From a virus, in the IMG/VR virus record IMGVR_UViG_3300036761_001677, positions 1-48,870 of that record: a DNA stretch of 48,870 bases; one strand, 5' to 3'. Every line of letters begins with the position of its first letter. The first letter of the stretch is position 1. Of the stretch, positions 22,181 to 29,408 are shown piece after piece. The position numbers and the translations under genes are program-made. A model generated the notes under the pieces. The model saw only the letters and a list, made by a program, of their open reading frames with translations. It was not told the DNA's origin and did no database searches.

Positions 22181-22499
22181 TGCAAGACTCAAGATGCTCG
22201 CTTCGACTATGGTAGATATGTACCAGGCTGGAAGGGAACCCGCCGCAAAGATAGCTATAGAGTCCACTATTCCTGGGGACGTGAAAACCTCATTGGTGAT
22301 TGTTGATGTACTCGCCAAGTACCTCATACATTCGATCAGAGAATACTGGAAAACTCAACCGGTCTGGAAGGAGTTCTCCGAGGATGAGATAGACACGGCG
22401 TGCCAAGAGGAGAACGATCGGAGGGGGAAGTCTGAGGATCTCACCATCTCCTCGCTCTCTTCTGCATTGGACATCCTACTCAACGGTGGTATGTCGTGA
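22170..22499 (+). CDS. Unknown helical protein (109 aa)
   Basis: The start is the ATG at 22170 with AGGAG upstream, overlapping the RHH-type gene by 11 nt. The protein is helical (SLVIVDVLAKYLIHSIREYWK) with an acidic C-terminus. No family is recognised. Confidence 0.7.
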   Translation: MGSSARLKMLASTMVDMYQAGREPAAKIAIESTIPGDVKTSLVIVDVLAKYLIHSIREYWKTQPVWKEFSEDEIDTACQEENDRRGKSEDLTISSLSSALDILLNGGMS

Positions 22500-22702
22500 A
22501 CCTCCACATCCATATCCGAGACTCGAACCCAATCCACACGCACATAACTGTGTTCATCGAGGGTGCCAGCACTGGCACCCTCTGCCTACGCACAGTCGAT
22601 GTTGCCACGTTCTGCATGATCCTTCGGAATGGGAAGAGTGCAGAACTCGACACCTACAAAGAGAGTGGCAAGCTGTGGACGGTAGAAGACCAAACTCTCT
22701 GA
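22496..22702 (+). CDS. Unknown small protein (68 aa)
   Basis: Start GTG at 22496 overlapping the previous TGA (GTGA). A beta-type protein with His-rich start (NLHIHIRDSNPIHTHITVF). No family is recognised. Two His residues and strands suggest metal binding at most. Confidence 0.65.
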   Translation: MNLHIHIRDSNPIHTHITVFIEGASTGTLCLRTVDVATFCMILRNGKSAELDTYKESGKLWTVEDQTL

Positions 22703-22866
22703 ACTTTATAGAATGGCTCCTCGAGGTCGATAGGATCCTCGAGGAGTGTTCATGCCTGGATCATTACTATCTGGATGAACGCCCATGGTTCGAATGGTGG
22801 CAGAATGGGATGATCCCAGATGAAGCTGCCCATATTACCCTCAAAGTAGAGGGACTGGAGGACTAA
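22675..22866 (+). CDS. Small phage protein with P-W/E-AA signature (63 aa)
   Basis: The C-terminal part (FIEWLLEVDRILEECSCLDH, then RPWFEWWQNGMIPDEAAH) fits a family of short phage or bacterial proteins with the pattern W-L-x2-V-x(8-15)-PW-x2-W-x2-G-x2-P-x2-A. The start is unclear: GTG 22675 is used here, while CTG 22699 would overlap the previous TGA as CTGA, matching the ATGA style of this phage. No function is known. Confidence 0.6.
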   Translation: MDGRRPNSLNFIEWLLEVDRILEECSCLDHYYLDERPWFEWWQNGMIPDEAAHITLKVEGLED

Positions 22867-23106
22867 GTGCCAGAAGATATTGCAAAGCGCGCAAGGCGTA
22901 GACTATGGGAATGGTCACACGCAAGGGGCAGTCATTTCGTCATGCACCTCTTCGACCTGGCTGCTAACTGTGATCCAATGAACCTATCGCTCTTAGCGAT
23001 GGGGTTCCCAGAAGAGATCAATGTTTTCAAGAAGTACCGTTTTGAAGAGGGGTACTTCAATGAGCTCGATGGCGAGTTCGCGGTAAGACATGAGGAGGAC
23101 AAATGA
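22867..23106 (+). CDS. Unknown small protein (79 aa)
   Basis: Start GTG at 22867 (GGAGG 5 nt upstream). The sequence is helical with a central LFDLAANCDPMNLSLLAMGFP segment. No family is recognised. The TGA overlaps the next ATG (ATGA). Confidence 0.7.
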   Translation: MPEDIAKRARRRLWEWSHARGSHFVMHLFDLAANCDPMNLSLLAMGFPEEINVFKKYRFEEGYFNELDGEFAVRHEEDK

Positions 23107-23279
23107 AGGTACTAAAAGGAATCGCAGTTGCATTTAGCTCAACTGCAATCATACTTGGATCGGTGATGATTATCCTGTCCATCTTCGGGATTGTAAGCAC
23201 AAAGGGCATCGTCGTCGATGTGATGAGCATAGCAATGGGCATCTCGTCACTATGTCTTATATCCACGATCAGGAGGTAG
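23103..23279 (+). CDS. Small double-membrane-helix protein (58 aa)
   Basis: An ATG at 23103 overlaps the preceding TGA; 58 codons to TAG. Two hydrophobic helices, about residues 7-30 and 36-55 (IAVAFSSTAIILGSVMIIL and so on), suggest a small holin or other inner-membrane effector. It was not distinguishable from non-holin membrane proteins by sequence alone. Confidence 0.72.
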   Translation: MKVLKGIAVAFSSTAIILGSVMIILSIFGIVSTKGIVVDVMSIAMGISSLCLISTIRR

Positions 23280-23282
23280 ATC

Positions 23283-23672
23283 ATGAACAGTCTCACAAAG
23301 AGTGAAGGCCTGCTGAGGGTCGATGTGAACATCGGCAGCCTGCCAATCGGGATCGCTGATGCCGGCGCCGAGTACTTCGTTGTACAGAAGGCGATCAAGC
23401 AGCTCGAGTCCCGGGAGAAGATCCTAAAAGAGCATCTCATGAACAAGCTGGATCCCGAGAACCGCAAAGAGAAGCTCGATATTTGTATGGAGGGTGTTCG
23501 ACTCCTCCGTATCCCCCGAAAGGACGTCCGATGGAAGGAGGCAGCGGAGCAGATTGTTGAGGAGCTCGTTCCAAAGACACGGTATGATGATGCACAGATA
23601 ATCATCAATGGTGCTTCAAAGGATGGATTCACGAACAAAGTGAGTGCCTCCGATGATACCAATGAAGTGTGA
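23283..23672 (+). CDS. Unknown helical protein (129 aa)
   Basis: An ATG with AGGAGG 6 nt upstream. A helical protein with charged coiled-coil-type middle (KAIKQLESREKILKEHLMNK). No family is recognised. Confidence 0.78.
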   Translation: MNSLTKSEGLLRVDVNIGSLPIGIADAGAEYFVVQKAIKQLESREKILKEHLMNKLDPENRKEKLDICMEGVRLLRIPRKDVRWKEAAEQIVEELVPKTRYDDAQIIINGASKDGFTNKVSASDDTNEV

Positions 23673-23853
23673 GCTCTGCAGAAGCCCCCTTGGGAATGTA
23701 TTGGAGAACGGTTTGAAATTTGGCCAGAGTTATATCCAGTTCTATCTGGATACTGGTGGCTGTGCCGAGTGTTGGGGAAGAGCACAAATGCACGAAACAA
23801 GGAGCACAACAAATGCCCCGACAGAGAGTTTACCCAAGGTTTGTTCTACCTGA
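23662..23853 (+). CDS. Zinc-ribbon microprotein (63 aa)
   Basis: Start at ATG 23662 (ATG 23653 is an alternative; no good ribosome site precedes either). C3-x2-C6 and C32-x2-C35 with a beta hairpin in between form a zinc ribbon. It overlaps the previous gene by 11 nt and the next by 41 nt. Function unknown. Confidence 0.6.
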   Translation: MKCELCRSPLGNVLENGLKFGQSYIQFYLDTGGCAECWGRAQMHETRSTTNAPTESLPKVCST

Positions 23854-24229
23854 TGGAACAAAGAAGCTACTACTTACTCGGCGCAGGCTTGTAGTTGATC
23901 TTAGTGATGCAGTCCCCGAGGAGCTGACCATAACGGACATCCAAAAATCGTATCGTCGTATGCAGTCCCTGGTTGAGAATACCAGGGACTTCTACAAGAT
24001 CGAAACGAGAAGAAACCTTTATGTGTACAAAGAAGAAGATGGATGGGTTTGGTGCACCGATGATATACAACGCAATGTGTCCGAATATGTATGGCTCCGG
24101 AAGAAGGCCGACAAGCTCGCTTCTGGAATTATCGAGCTGTTAAAACAGGAGCTGATAGATGCCAAAGTTCGACACGAAGGAAGTCCCACAGTCGGGGACA
24201 CTAGTACGGATAAAACTTGCGAGACCTGA
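23813..24229 (+). CDS. Unknown protein (138 aa)
   Basis: The start is the ATG at 23813 with AAGGAG 8 nt upstream. The protein begins Arg-rich (PRQRVYPRFVLPDGTKKLLL) and has a strand-helix pattern. From about residue 116 the frame overlaps the next gene and is Gly/Ser/Thr-rich. No family is recognised. Confidence 0.7.
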   Translation: MPRQRVYPRFVLPDGTKKLLLTRRRLVVDLSDAVPEELTITDIQKSYRRMQSLVENTRDFYKIETRRNLYVYKEEDGWVWCTDDIQRNVSEYVWLRKKADKLASGIIELLKQELIDAKVRHEGSPTVGDTSTDKTCET

Positions 24230-24524
24230 ACTATGGCTCTACGCCGAGGTCGACAAGGTAAGTCCGAGTTATTCGTTCATAACCCTAAAGGTGCTGGGAA
24301 TCAAGGAGTCCCCTGATGAAGAAGTCACAGAGCCAACAGTACTCAAGGATGCCTCCGATCCAATGGGAGAGACTCACGAGCGTCCTCCTATTCGCACTCG
24401 GGATGATCACGGGAGCGGTACTACTCGGCGCGCTCCTGCTAATGATGGTCTACCTCCCTCACCTGTTCTTGAAGTAGAACAACGTGAGAAGGAATTAGGG
24501 GATCCACAGCCGGAGTTGTTCTAA
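24159..24524 (+). CDS. Unknown protein with nested gene (121 aa)
   Basis: The start is the ATG at 24159 with AGGAG 7 nt upstream. Residues 1-52 look natural (a beta-type domain: TLVRIKLARPELWLYAEVDK). The remaining residues overlap the nested membrane gene 24316-24477 and are rich in Pro, Asp, Arg and Gly. It ends overlapping the ATG of 24524. Function unknown. Confidence 0.62.
   Translation: MPKFDTKEVPQSGTLVRIKLARPELWLYAEVDKVSPSYSFITLKVLGIKESPDEEVTEPTVLKDASDPMGETHERPPIRTRDDHGSGTTRRAPANDGLPPSPVLEVEQREKELGDPQPELF
24316..24477 (+). CDS. Nested single-pass membrane protein (53 aa)
   Basis: Lies wholly inside 24159-24524 in the +1 frame. ATG 24316 has AAGGAG at 7 nt spacing. The 53 residues contain one clear transmembrane helix (about residues 21-47, LTSVLLFALGMITGAVLLG and onward) after a basic/polar N-terminus. 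The hydrophobic frame looks like the selected one, because the other frame is low-complexity. It may be a holin- or spanin-type membrane protein, but the outer frame is not Rz-like. Confidence 0.62.
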   Translation: MKKSQSQQYSRMPPIQWERLTSVLLFALGMITGAVLLGALLLMMVYLPHLFLK

Positions 24525-24766
24525 TGGCAAAGGTCCCCCCTCATACATTCCAATGGTGCTGCGGAAGGTGCGCTACCTGGAACCCCATCGAGAGGGGAAC
24601 TTGTTCCAGTTGTGGTTCCATGTTGCAGGACGTCGCGAAGGCATTTCGGTTGCAGAACGTCCTGACTGATGAAGAAAGGAACTACTACGAAGTAACTGCT
24701 CCGATGATACTAACAGAACTACGTTGGATACGGGAGCTGCTGGAAGGAAGGAAGTTAATTCCATGA
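24524..24766 (+). CDS. Zinc-ribbon small protein (80 aa)
   Basis: An ATG at 24524 overlaps the preceding TAA. C12/C13-x2-C16 and C27-x2-C30 in CCGRCATWNPIERGTCSSCG form a zinc ribbon of RanBP2/rubredoxin-type look; a helix follows. Its TGA overlaps the next ATG (ATGA). Function unknown. Confidence 0.75.
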   Translation: MAKVPPHTFQWCCGRCATWNPIERGTCSSCGSMLQDVAKAFRLQNVLTDEERNYYEVTAPMILTELRWIRELLEGRKLIP

Positions 24767-25245
24767 ACGACGATTGGTTCCGGCTCTGCCAGACCCTTGA
24801 GGAAGGCCGAAGGATCTATCGTGAGATGCTCATGAAGGAGCACCCAGATCGGGGTGGTGATGCTGAGGTCTTCAAGAAAGTACAGGTTGCGTTCGAGGAG
24901 TTTCTGAGGTCTCGCCCCAACGACGATTTCGTGAAAGATATGCACAAAACACAGGGTGCATACACGAGATCAAAGATGCAGTATTCACCTGAGTTCTACG
25001 AGGCACTCACAAGGATCATGGCCATGAACGTTGACGTCGAGGTCATAGGAACGTGGATCCATATCACGAACTATGTTGGGAGAGATGTCCTCGAACTCAC
25101 CTTCATAGGGTGCTGGTACTCTGTAGGGCATAAGGCAATGATCTGGAGCGGTGATGAAAAGAAGCGCGTTGCGCCCAAGTTCACCACGGACGAGCTCCGC
25201 TCGAGGTATGGCGCTGAAGAGAAGCGCAGAAAGAGGTACGTATGA
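24763..25245 (+). CDS. J-domain (DnaJ-type) protein
   Basis: The start is the ATG at 24763 (ATGA overlap). Residues 5-50 read as a short J-domain: helix II (YREMLMKE), HPD at 27-29, RGGDAEVF, then helix III (KKVQVAFEEFL). J-domains stimulate Hsp70 ATPases. The rest (residues 60-160) has no Gly/Phe or zinc region and is unknown. Phage J-proteins can redirect host DnaK; this is the likely role. Confidence 0.75.
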   Translation: MNDDWFRLCQTLEEGRRIYREMLMKEHPDRGGDAEVFKKVQVAFEEFLRSRPNDDFVKDMHKTQGAYTRSKMQYSPEFYEALTRIMAMNVDVEVIGTWIHITNYVGRDVLELTFIGCWYSVGHKAMIWSGDEKKRVAPKFTTDELRSRYGAEEKRRKRYV

Positions 25246-25742
25246 AAACCACTGGCGTAGTCTCTGATCCATTCGCAGAAGTTCTCACCCTGGTAAAGAA
25301 GCTCGCTCTTTCCAAGGAAGTTGAGAAGAAGATCTCCGAGATTGAATGCTCGGTGCCCTGCGATGTATATATTCAGATATGGAACGAGAGTATCCTCTAT
25401 TTGAGCATCACTCCTGAGGGTCAGAAGGTGTTCTCTACTGAGGAGGTCCGAGAAATCCGTAAGTCCCTTCATGATGGTGGTATAGTCCCTGAGGGGGGAT
25501 GGAAAAGGCTCTTCAACAAAGAAGATGGGAGCTTCTACTGGAACAACGACGTAAACTCCACGACGGGAACTGTCCATGCTTACATTAGGAATGCAGGACA
25601 GGGTCAGTGTACCATCGAGAAGTACGAAGAGACTGTAATTCGTTATCGGACGAATTGCAAGCCAGAGCCCGAAATCGAAGCTGATGTTCCCGAACAGCTC
25701 GAAGCCGAGCCAGTCGGGACTGAGGTGGGCCATGACGCATGA
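25242..25742 (+). CDS. Unknown protein (166 aa)
   Basis: The ATG at 25242 overlaps the J-domain gene's TGA (ATGA). An alpha/beta protein, with an acidic C-terminus. No family is recognised. Confidence 0.78.
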   Translation: MKTTGVVSDPFAEVLTLVKKLALSKEVEKKISEIECSVPCDVYIQIWNESILYLSITPEGQKVFSTEEVREIRKSLHDGGIVPEGGWKRLFNKEDGSFYWNNDVNSTTGTVHAYIRNAGQGQCTIEKYEETVIRYRTNCKPEPEIEADVPEQLEAEPVGTEVGHDA

Positions 25743-26091
25743 GGAGCTGAGGGAGAAGGTGGCGGGGTGGTTTGCGCATAAAGATCACCACGATGAAGAG
25801 CAAGGGCCATGTGAGCAATGTTATCGAATGGCCGACAGCATCCTTGCCCTCGTCGAGCCGATGCTGGCGGAGGCGTTCGTAGCGGGTGCGGTTGCGGTAC
25901 GGTTATATCTTCCGCGAGGAATAGATTGGACGGAATGGGTCGAGGCCGAAACTGCCCGCCGCTATAAGGTGAAAGGGGAGTTGTGCTGCTGCGAACGACA
26001 TGTGGTAGCGGGGCGATGCTTGGAATGTCCGGTCCATGGAATTCTACCACCCGGTACCAAGGCGAAAGGGGAGAACAATGAAGCTACGTGA
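25732..26091 (+). CDS. Unknown cysteine-rich protein (119 aa)
   Basis: The start is the ATG at 25732, overlapping the preceding gene by 11 nt. Contains C27-x2-C30 and a cysteine cluster near residues 87-102 (ELCCCERHVVAGRCLECPVHG), suggesting zinc binding. GC content and codon use differ from the upstream genes, as for 26078-26824, so this may be a newly acquired block. Confidence 0.7.
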   Translation: MTHEELREKVAGWFAHKDHHDEEQGPCEQCYRMADSILALVEPMLAEAFVAGAVAVRLYLPRGIDWTEWVEAETARRYKVKGELCCCERHVVAGRCLECPVHGILPPGTKAKGENNEAT

Positions 26092-26824
26092 ACGGATCGA
26101 GGCGCTGGCGAAGGTTTGGGAACAAAGGGAAAAGGAATCAGGACTGCCTCATCCCGGACTATCAGAACTTCGCGCCCTGCTTGCAGAGGAGGAGGAGCCG
26201 GGGGATGAGGCGATAGTGCGCGAGTTTCTCTGGACGAATCACGGTTGCTCTATCTCCGCACTTTACGGGGATGATGGAGAGATGCAATGCAATAATGGAT
26301 TGCATAGGCCACTGGACTTTAAGCGTCAACCGATGCCGGTTCTGGTGAGGGCAATTCTCGCCGCACGCATCGAACACGCAAAGGCCGCCCTCGCCGAGGA
26401 TCGAGCGGAGAAGGCCGAGCGGGAACGGGATGGGGGAGAAGAGATCGAGATTCTCCGACAACGTGTTAAAGACCTTGAAGGATACCACGGTACTGAACAT
26501 GACCGTATGCAAGCACAACGTGTTGTGATCGAGGAAGGCGGAAGCGCCCTTAATCGTCAGGACACGGATTTGTTCCGCTTTGCCGTGGATATGGTTTTGA
26601 AACTTGACCGCCAGAATTACGCATACGGGGAATGCCTGAAGAGAGAACGAGCTCTTCGCACTGCACCCGCCGAGGCCGCCCTGTCGCGGATGCGGGAGGC
26701 GCTGGAAAAGATTGCGCGTCGTGGCTGCGTGTTTGATGCCAAAGGCACATGGAGTCAAGAGGTGCATAGCATTGCATCTGTTGCCCTCGCCGCCTACGAC
26801 GAAAGGGGGTCAAAAAGTGACTGA
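26078..26824 (+). CDS. Unknown helical protein (248 aa)
   Basis: The start is the ATG at 26078 with GGGGAG upstream, overlapping the previous gene by 14 nt. Long coiled-coil-type segments (KAERERDGGEEIEILRQRV). No family is recognised. GC-rich like its neighbour. The last gene (26817) starts inside it by 8 nt. Confidence 0.75.
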   Translation: MKLRERIEALAKVWEQREKESGLPHPGLSELRALLAEEEEPGDEAIVREFLWTNHGCSISALYGDDGEMQCNNGLHRPLDFKRQPMPVLVRAILAARIEHAKAALAEDRAEKAERERDGGEEIEILRQRVKDLEGYHGTEHDRMQAQRVVIEEGGSALNRQDTDLFRFAVDMVLKLDRQNYAYGECLKRERALRTAPAEAALSRMREALEKIARRGCVFDAKGTWSQEVHSIASVALAAYDERGSKSD

Positions 26825-26990
26825 TCTCCAACGGGCTGCCAAAGACTCGTACCTAATGTGGATGAGCTACAAGCCAGAAGTACGAAAGCAGTTCGAGCTA
26901 TTCGATGATGCAATAGGTAGGCTCATGGAAATCGTACAGAGAGAATGTCCATCTCCTCCTCCATTCGAGGATGATCATAGCGAAGAGTAG
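26817..26990 (+). CDS. Unknown small protein (57 aa)
   Basis: Start GTG at 26817 (AAGGGGG upstream), overlapping the previous gene. A helical protein with a Pro/Asp/Glu-rich tail. Last gene of the rightward block; terminator follows. Confidence 0.7.
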   Translation: MTDLQRAAKDSYLMWMSYKPEVRKQFELFDDAIGRLMEIVQRECPSPPPFEDDHSEE

Positions 26991-27000
26991 CTGATAACAC

Positions 27001-27033
27001 AAAGCCCCCCTCTTGCGAAGGGGGCTTTTTTTT
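27001..27033 (+). terminator. Strong terminator between convergent blocks
   Basis: A GC-rich hairpin (AGCCCCC...GGGGGCT) followed by eight T residues on the plus strand. It ends the rightward block just before the convergent end of the leftward block at 27047. On the minus strand only a short U-tract follows, so it may act weakly there too. Confidence 0.85.
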
Positions 27034-27046
27034 GAGCTTAGAGAGC

Positions 27047-27340
27047 TTAATCGTCCAGTTTGTCCATGGCCTTTTGTGCAATATGTGGGATCGCTTGGAT
27101 TATGATTTCATAGCAGAGCTGTGAAATCGCCAGCGAAACCGCACCGAGCAGCACGCAGACCCCTATGAAAAGATCCAGAGACAGTCCCCCTATGAACGAA
27201 AAGCCGAAGCTCAGAAGGACTGCCGTAATGGACCAGACCCATGATGGGGCCTTCTTGAATAGACCCTTCAGCCACTGTACGAGCCCAACAGTGGCAACCA
27301 TGATGATCGCCATCAAGAGCAAAAAGTAAGTTACGTTCAT
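27047..27340 (-). CDS. Holin-type membrane protein
   Basis: 97 aa, ATG at 27340 (AGGAG 5 nt upstream; a TTG three bases before is not preferred). Three hydrophobic segments: about residues 4-24, 33-53 and 56-76, then a charged C-terminus with IPHIAQKAMDKLDD. This is the length and topology of class I holins, which form the membrane lesions releasing endolysin. Last gene of the leftward replication block. The endolysin is 5 kb away, so the assignment is by form only. Confidence 0.6.
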   Translation of the reverse strand: MNVTYFLLLMAIIMVATVGLVQWLKGLFKKAPSWVWSITAVLLSFGFSFIGGLSLDLFIGVCVLLGAVSLAISQLCYEIIIQAIPHIAQKAMDKLDD

Positions 27341-27349
27341 CAAATCTCC

Positions 27350-27835
27350 TTACATCGTAGCCTGGACTCGAATTATTCTGCCAGATGGCAGATCCAAAGT
27401 GTATAGTTGATGCTCAGGGCACCTCCTATATGTTCTTGCCATCGGCTCTCCCTCTACAAGATAGACCTGTGAGTAGAGAGCTATCTTCTCGCACCCAGCC
27501 GTCTGGCATTCATCTTTTCGTGCAGACTTACCTGCTGACGGATCTGTTCCCGAACCCACGCGCTCAGGCTCTGGCCCCTTTGGCGCAGAATCTGAATCAT
27601 CTGTGGCATGTCCCGTCCTTCCAGCAGTAAGTTGATCCTGCAGGGTTCTTCCACTACTTGGCGCTGTGGCACCTGTGGCTCCTTTCCTTTTGGCCTCAAG
27701 ATTCATATCTCGAGACCGGAGGGCTTCTACACATGCAAGGCATACTGGTACCTCACTCCCTTCGAGGGACAGTGAATCCACGAGGTCTCTTCTTGTCCAG
27801 TTATTGCAAATCCAGCATTTCAAATAATCGCTCAT
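27350..27835 (-). CDS. Zinc-finger protein with nested gene (161 aa)
   Basis: Residues 1-40 carry CWIC...CLAC, one zinc ribbon. Residues 110-161 look natural and contain C-type pairs (DECQTAGCEK, then RRCPEHQ). The middle (about residues 45-105) is Ser/Gly/Pro/Asp-rich and overlaps another small gene (27481-27672) in the +1 frame. It ends next to the holin-type gene. Function unknown. Confidence 0.72.
   Translation of the reverse strand: MSDYLKCWICNNWTRRDLVDSLSLEGSEVPVCLACVEALRSRDMNLEAKRKGATGATAPSSGRTLQDQLTAGRTGHATDDSDSAPKGPEPERVGSGTDPSAGKSARKDECQTAGCEKIALYSQVYLVEGEPMARTYRRCPEHQLYTLDLPSGRIIRVQATM
27481..27672 (-). CDS. Nested ribbon-helix-helix-type protein (63 aa)
   Basis: Lies inside 27350-27835. 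Start GTG at 27672 with AAGGAG 6 nt upstream. The sequence has an RHH pattern: strand (EEPCRINLLLEGRDM), helix (PQMIQILRQRGQ) and a second helix (SLSAWVREQIRQQVSL). The S-L-S-x-W-V-R-E motif is typical. It could be a repressor for the phage's palindromic operators. Alternative in-frame TTG at 27699. Confidence 0.65.
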   Translation of the reverse strand: MPQRQVVEEPCRINLLLEGRDMPQMIQILRQRGQSLSAWVREQIRQQVSLHEKMNARRLGARR

Positions 27836-29127
27836 GGTGTTGTGTCCCTCTTTACATACAGCACCGATGGCCTACCAGCCTTTCCGCTCCGGATAATCTC
27901 AACCTTCATTTGTCCACTTTCGACGAGGATCTTCTGCACTTCTTCCAGATCAGCCAGTCCTCGGTGTAACCGACCTCCCAGCTTACGCAGTACTTCACCA
28001 CGAGTAACCTGGCCCTGATTGTCAAGGATCTCCATGACCTTCTTTTGGAGTATCCCGAGGGGCGATAGGTCAACATGGGCGAAGGCTGTAAACATGCGCT
28101 CCTGAGTCCAGGTTATGATGGAATGGGCCTGTCTCAAGTCGCTTGCTGTTATGCTCCCTCGCTTATCTGATACTGCGAGAATGATGGACAGCTTCAAGAT
28201 AGTATCTGGCTTGCGTTCGACGAACCCGAGCAAACTTGTGTCTGTGACTGGTACGGATTCAACAGACGTGTACCAATCATTATACCACTTCTTTGCATCT
28301 GCGGTCAGTGTCACTTCTCCGTGTAGTTTGTGCATCTCCCCTATAGTATCGTGGAGATGATCCTTCTCTGCCTGAGGTGGGCTCTCTGGCATGGAGATAT
28401 TCCGGTCGCGTCGGTGTCTTACGACGAACACGATCCTTGACATGAACCCCCCCTCGAATGAATCGGCGGGCAAGTTCGTGGCAAGCCATTCTGGTGTGCT
28501 GGCTCCAATGAGAGAGACAGCAATGTCCTTCAAGACAATCGGCCTCTTGTTCCGAGTTAGGTATTTGAAGGACGATGGGCAATCATATAGAGTTGTGAGC
28601 AACCCTACCATTCCACTATTGTAGTTCTGCTTGCTAACGAATACAGCAAGCTCATACGCGGTGACAAGGCCACAGTGCGCCGGGTTAATGTTTATGTTGA
28701 TCCCTCCGCCCCCTCCTGGGTTCGTTGAATCTGTCTTTTCGAACATTGCAGTTCCAACATGGAGTGCAGCAAGTAGAGCTTCGGGGGTGGTCTTGTCGGC
28801 CATCACATTTGCCCAGTCGAATCCATCGAGGAGCTGGATCCCGAGCATCATGGCTCTGGTCTTCCGACACTTCCCCGAAGGTCCAATTAAAATCGTGTAC
28901 AGGTTTGGAAAGACCTCATAGATGCCTTTGCTCACCCATACCTGCCTCTGCAAAACGGCACCTATGATAGATGCCCCTACCCAAAAGTGATATGAACCTG
29001 GAGACTCCTGACGATCTGTGTACTGCATGTATTCTGCCAGAAAACCTGTGCTTGGAAGTAACGAACGGAACTCGACTTCCTCTGCATGGGTCTCTGCGAT
29101 GAGATGCTCTATCTCATCCTTTTCCAT
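27832..29127 (-). CDS. DUF3987/YfjI-type ATPase
   Basis: A 431-aa protein. Walker-A-type GPSGKCRKT lies at 82-90, within the segment FPNLYTILIGPSG common to DUF3987 phage proteins; the N-terminal segment HFWVGASIIGAVLQRQVW (about 47-65) is also characteristic. These proteins are replication or DNA-processing ATPases, sometimes fused to primases. C-terminus ends with a helical region that may be winged helix. It sits downstream of the polymerase. Confidence 0.75.
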   Translation of the reverse strand: MEKDEIEHLIAETHAEEVEFRSLLPSTGFLAEYMQYTDRQESPGSYHFWVGASIIGAVLQRQVWVSKGIYEVFPNLYTILIGPSGKCRKTRAMMLGIQLLDGFDWANVMADKTTPEALLAALHVGTAMFEKTDSTNPGGGGGINININPAHCGLVTAYELAVFVSKQNYNSGMVGLLTTLYDCPSSFKYLTRNKRPIVLKDIAVSLIGASTPEWLATNLPADSFEGGFMSRIVFVVRHRRDRNISMPESPPQAEKDHLHDTIGEMHKLHGEVTLTADAKKWYNDWYTSVESVPVTDTSLLGFVERKPDTILKLSIILAVSDKRGSITASDLRQAHSIITWTQERMFTAFAHVDLSPLGILQKKVMEILDNQGQVTRGEVLRKLGGRLHRGLADLEEVQKILVESGQMKVEIIRSGKAGRPSVLYVKRDTTP

Positions 29128-29408
29128 TCCCCGCTCCTATCTATATACCCAATTATGTGTCGAACTCGGATCCATGTCTTGGGGATCTTATGAACACCAC
29201 CCCACTGTTCTGTACGGTTTGCAGACTTCTCTGGTTCATGACGCTCAGCGAGTATGATCATCTTCTGTGTTTCTTTTATTAGGAACCCAACTGTCTGTGT
29301 GTACCAGTCCTCTTTGATCCATCCCTCGATCTCTTCGTTGCTAAACCAGCTCGTATTCCCATGTGCGTCTATCCATTCAATGTATATCACAGGGTACTGT
29401 TTATCCAT
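29109..29408 (-). CDS. Unknown protein (99 aa)
   Basis: The start is the ATG at 29408 with GGGGGAAG upstream, overlapping the polymerase stop by 8 nt. The N-terminus (YPVIYIEWIDAHGNTSWF) and the remainder look like a small alpha/beta protein. No family recognised. Confidence 0.75.
   Translation of the reverse strand: MDKQYPVIYIEWIDAHGNTSWFSNEEIEGWIKEDWYTQTVGFLIKETQKMIILAERHEPEKSANRTEQWGGVHKIPKTWIRVRHIIGYIDRSGEWKRMR

Noticed and set aside
24159-24524. Rz/Rz1-type spanin pair with the nested gene
   Set aside because: The outer frame has no membrane anchor and the inner one no lipobox.
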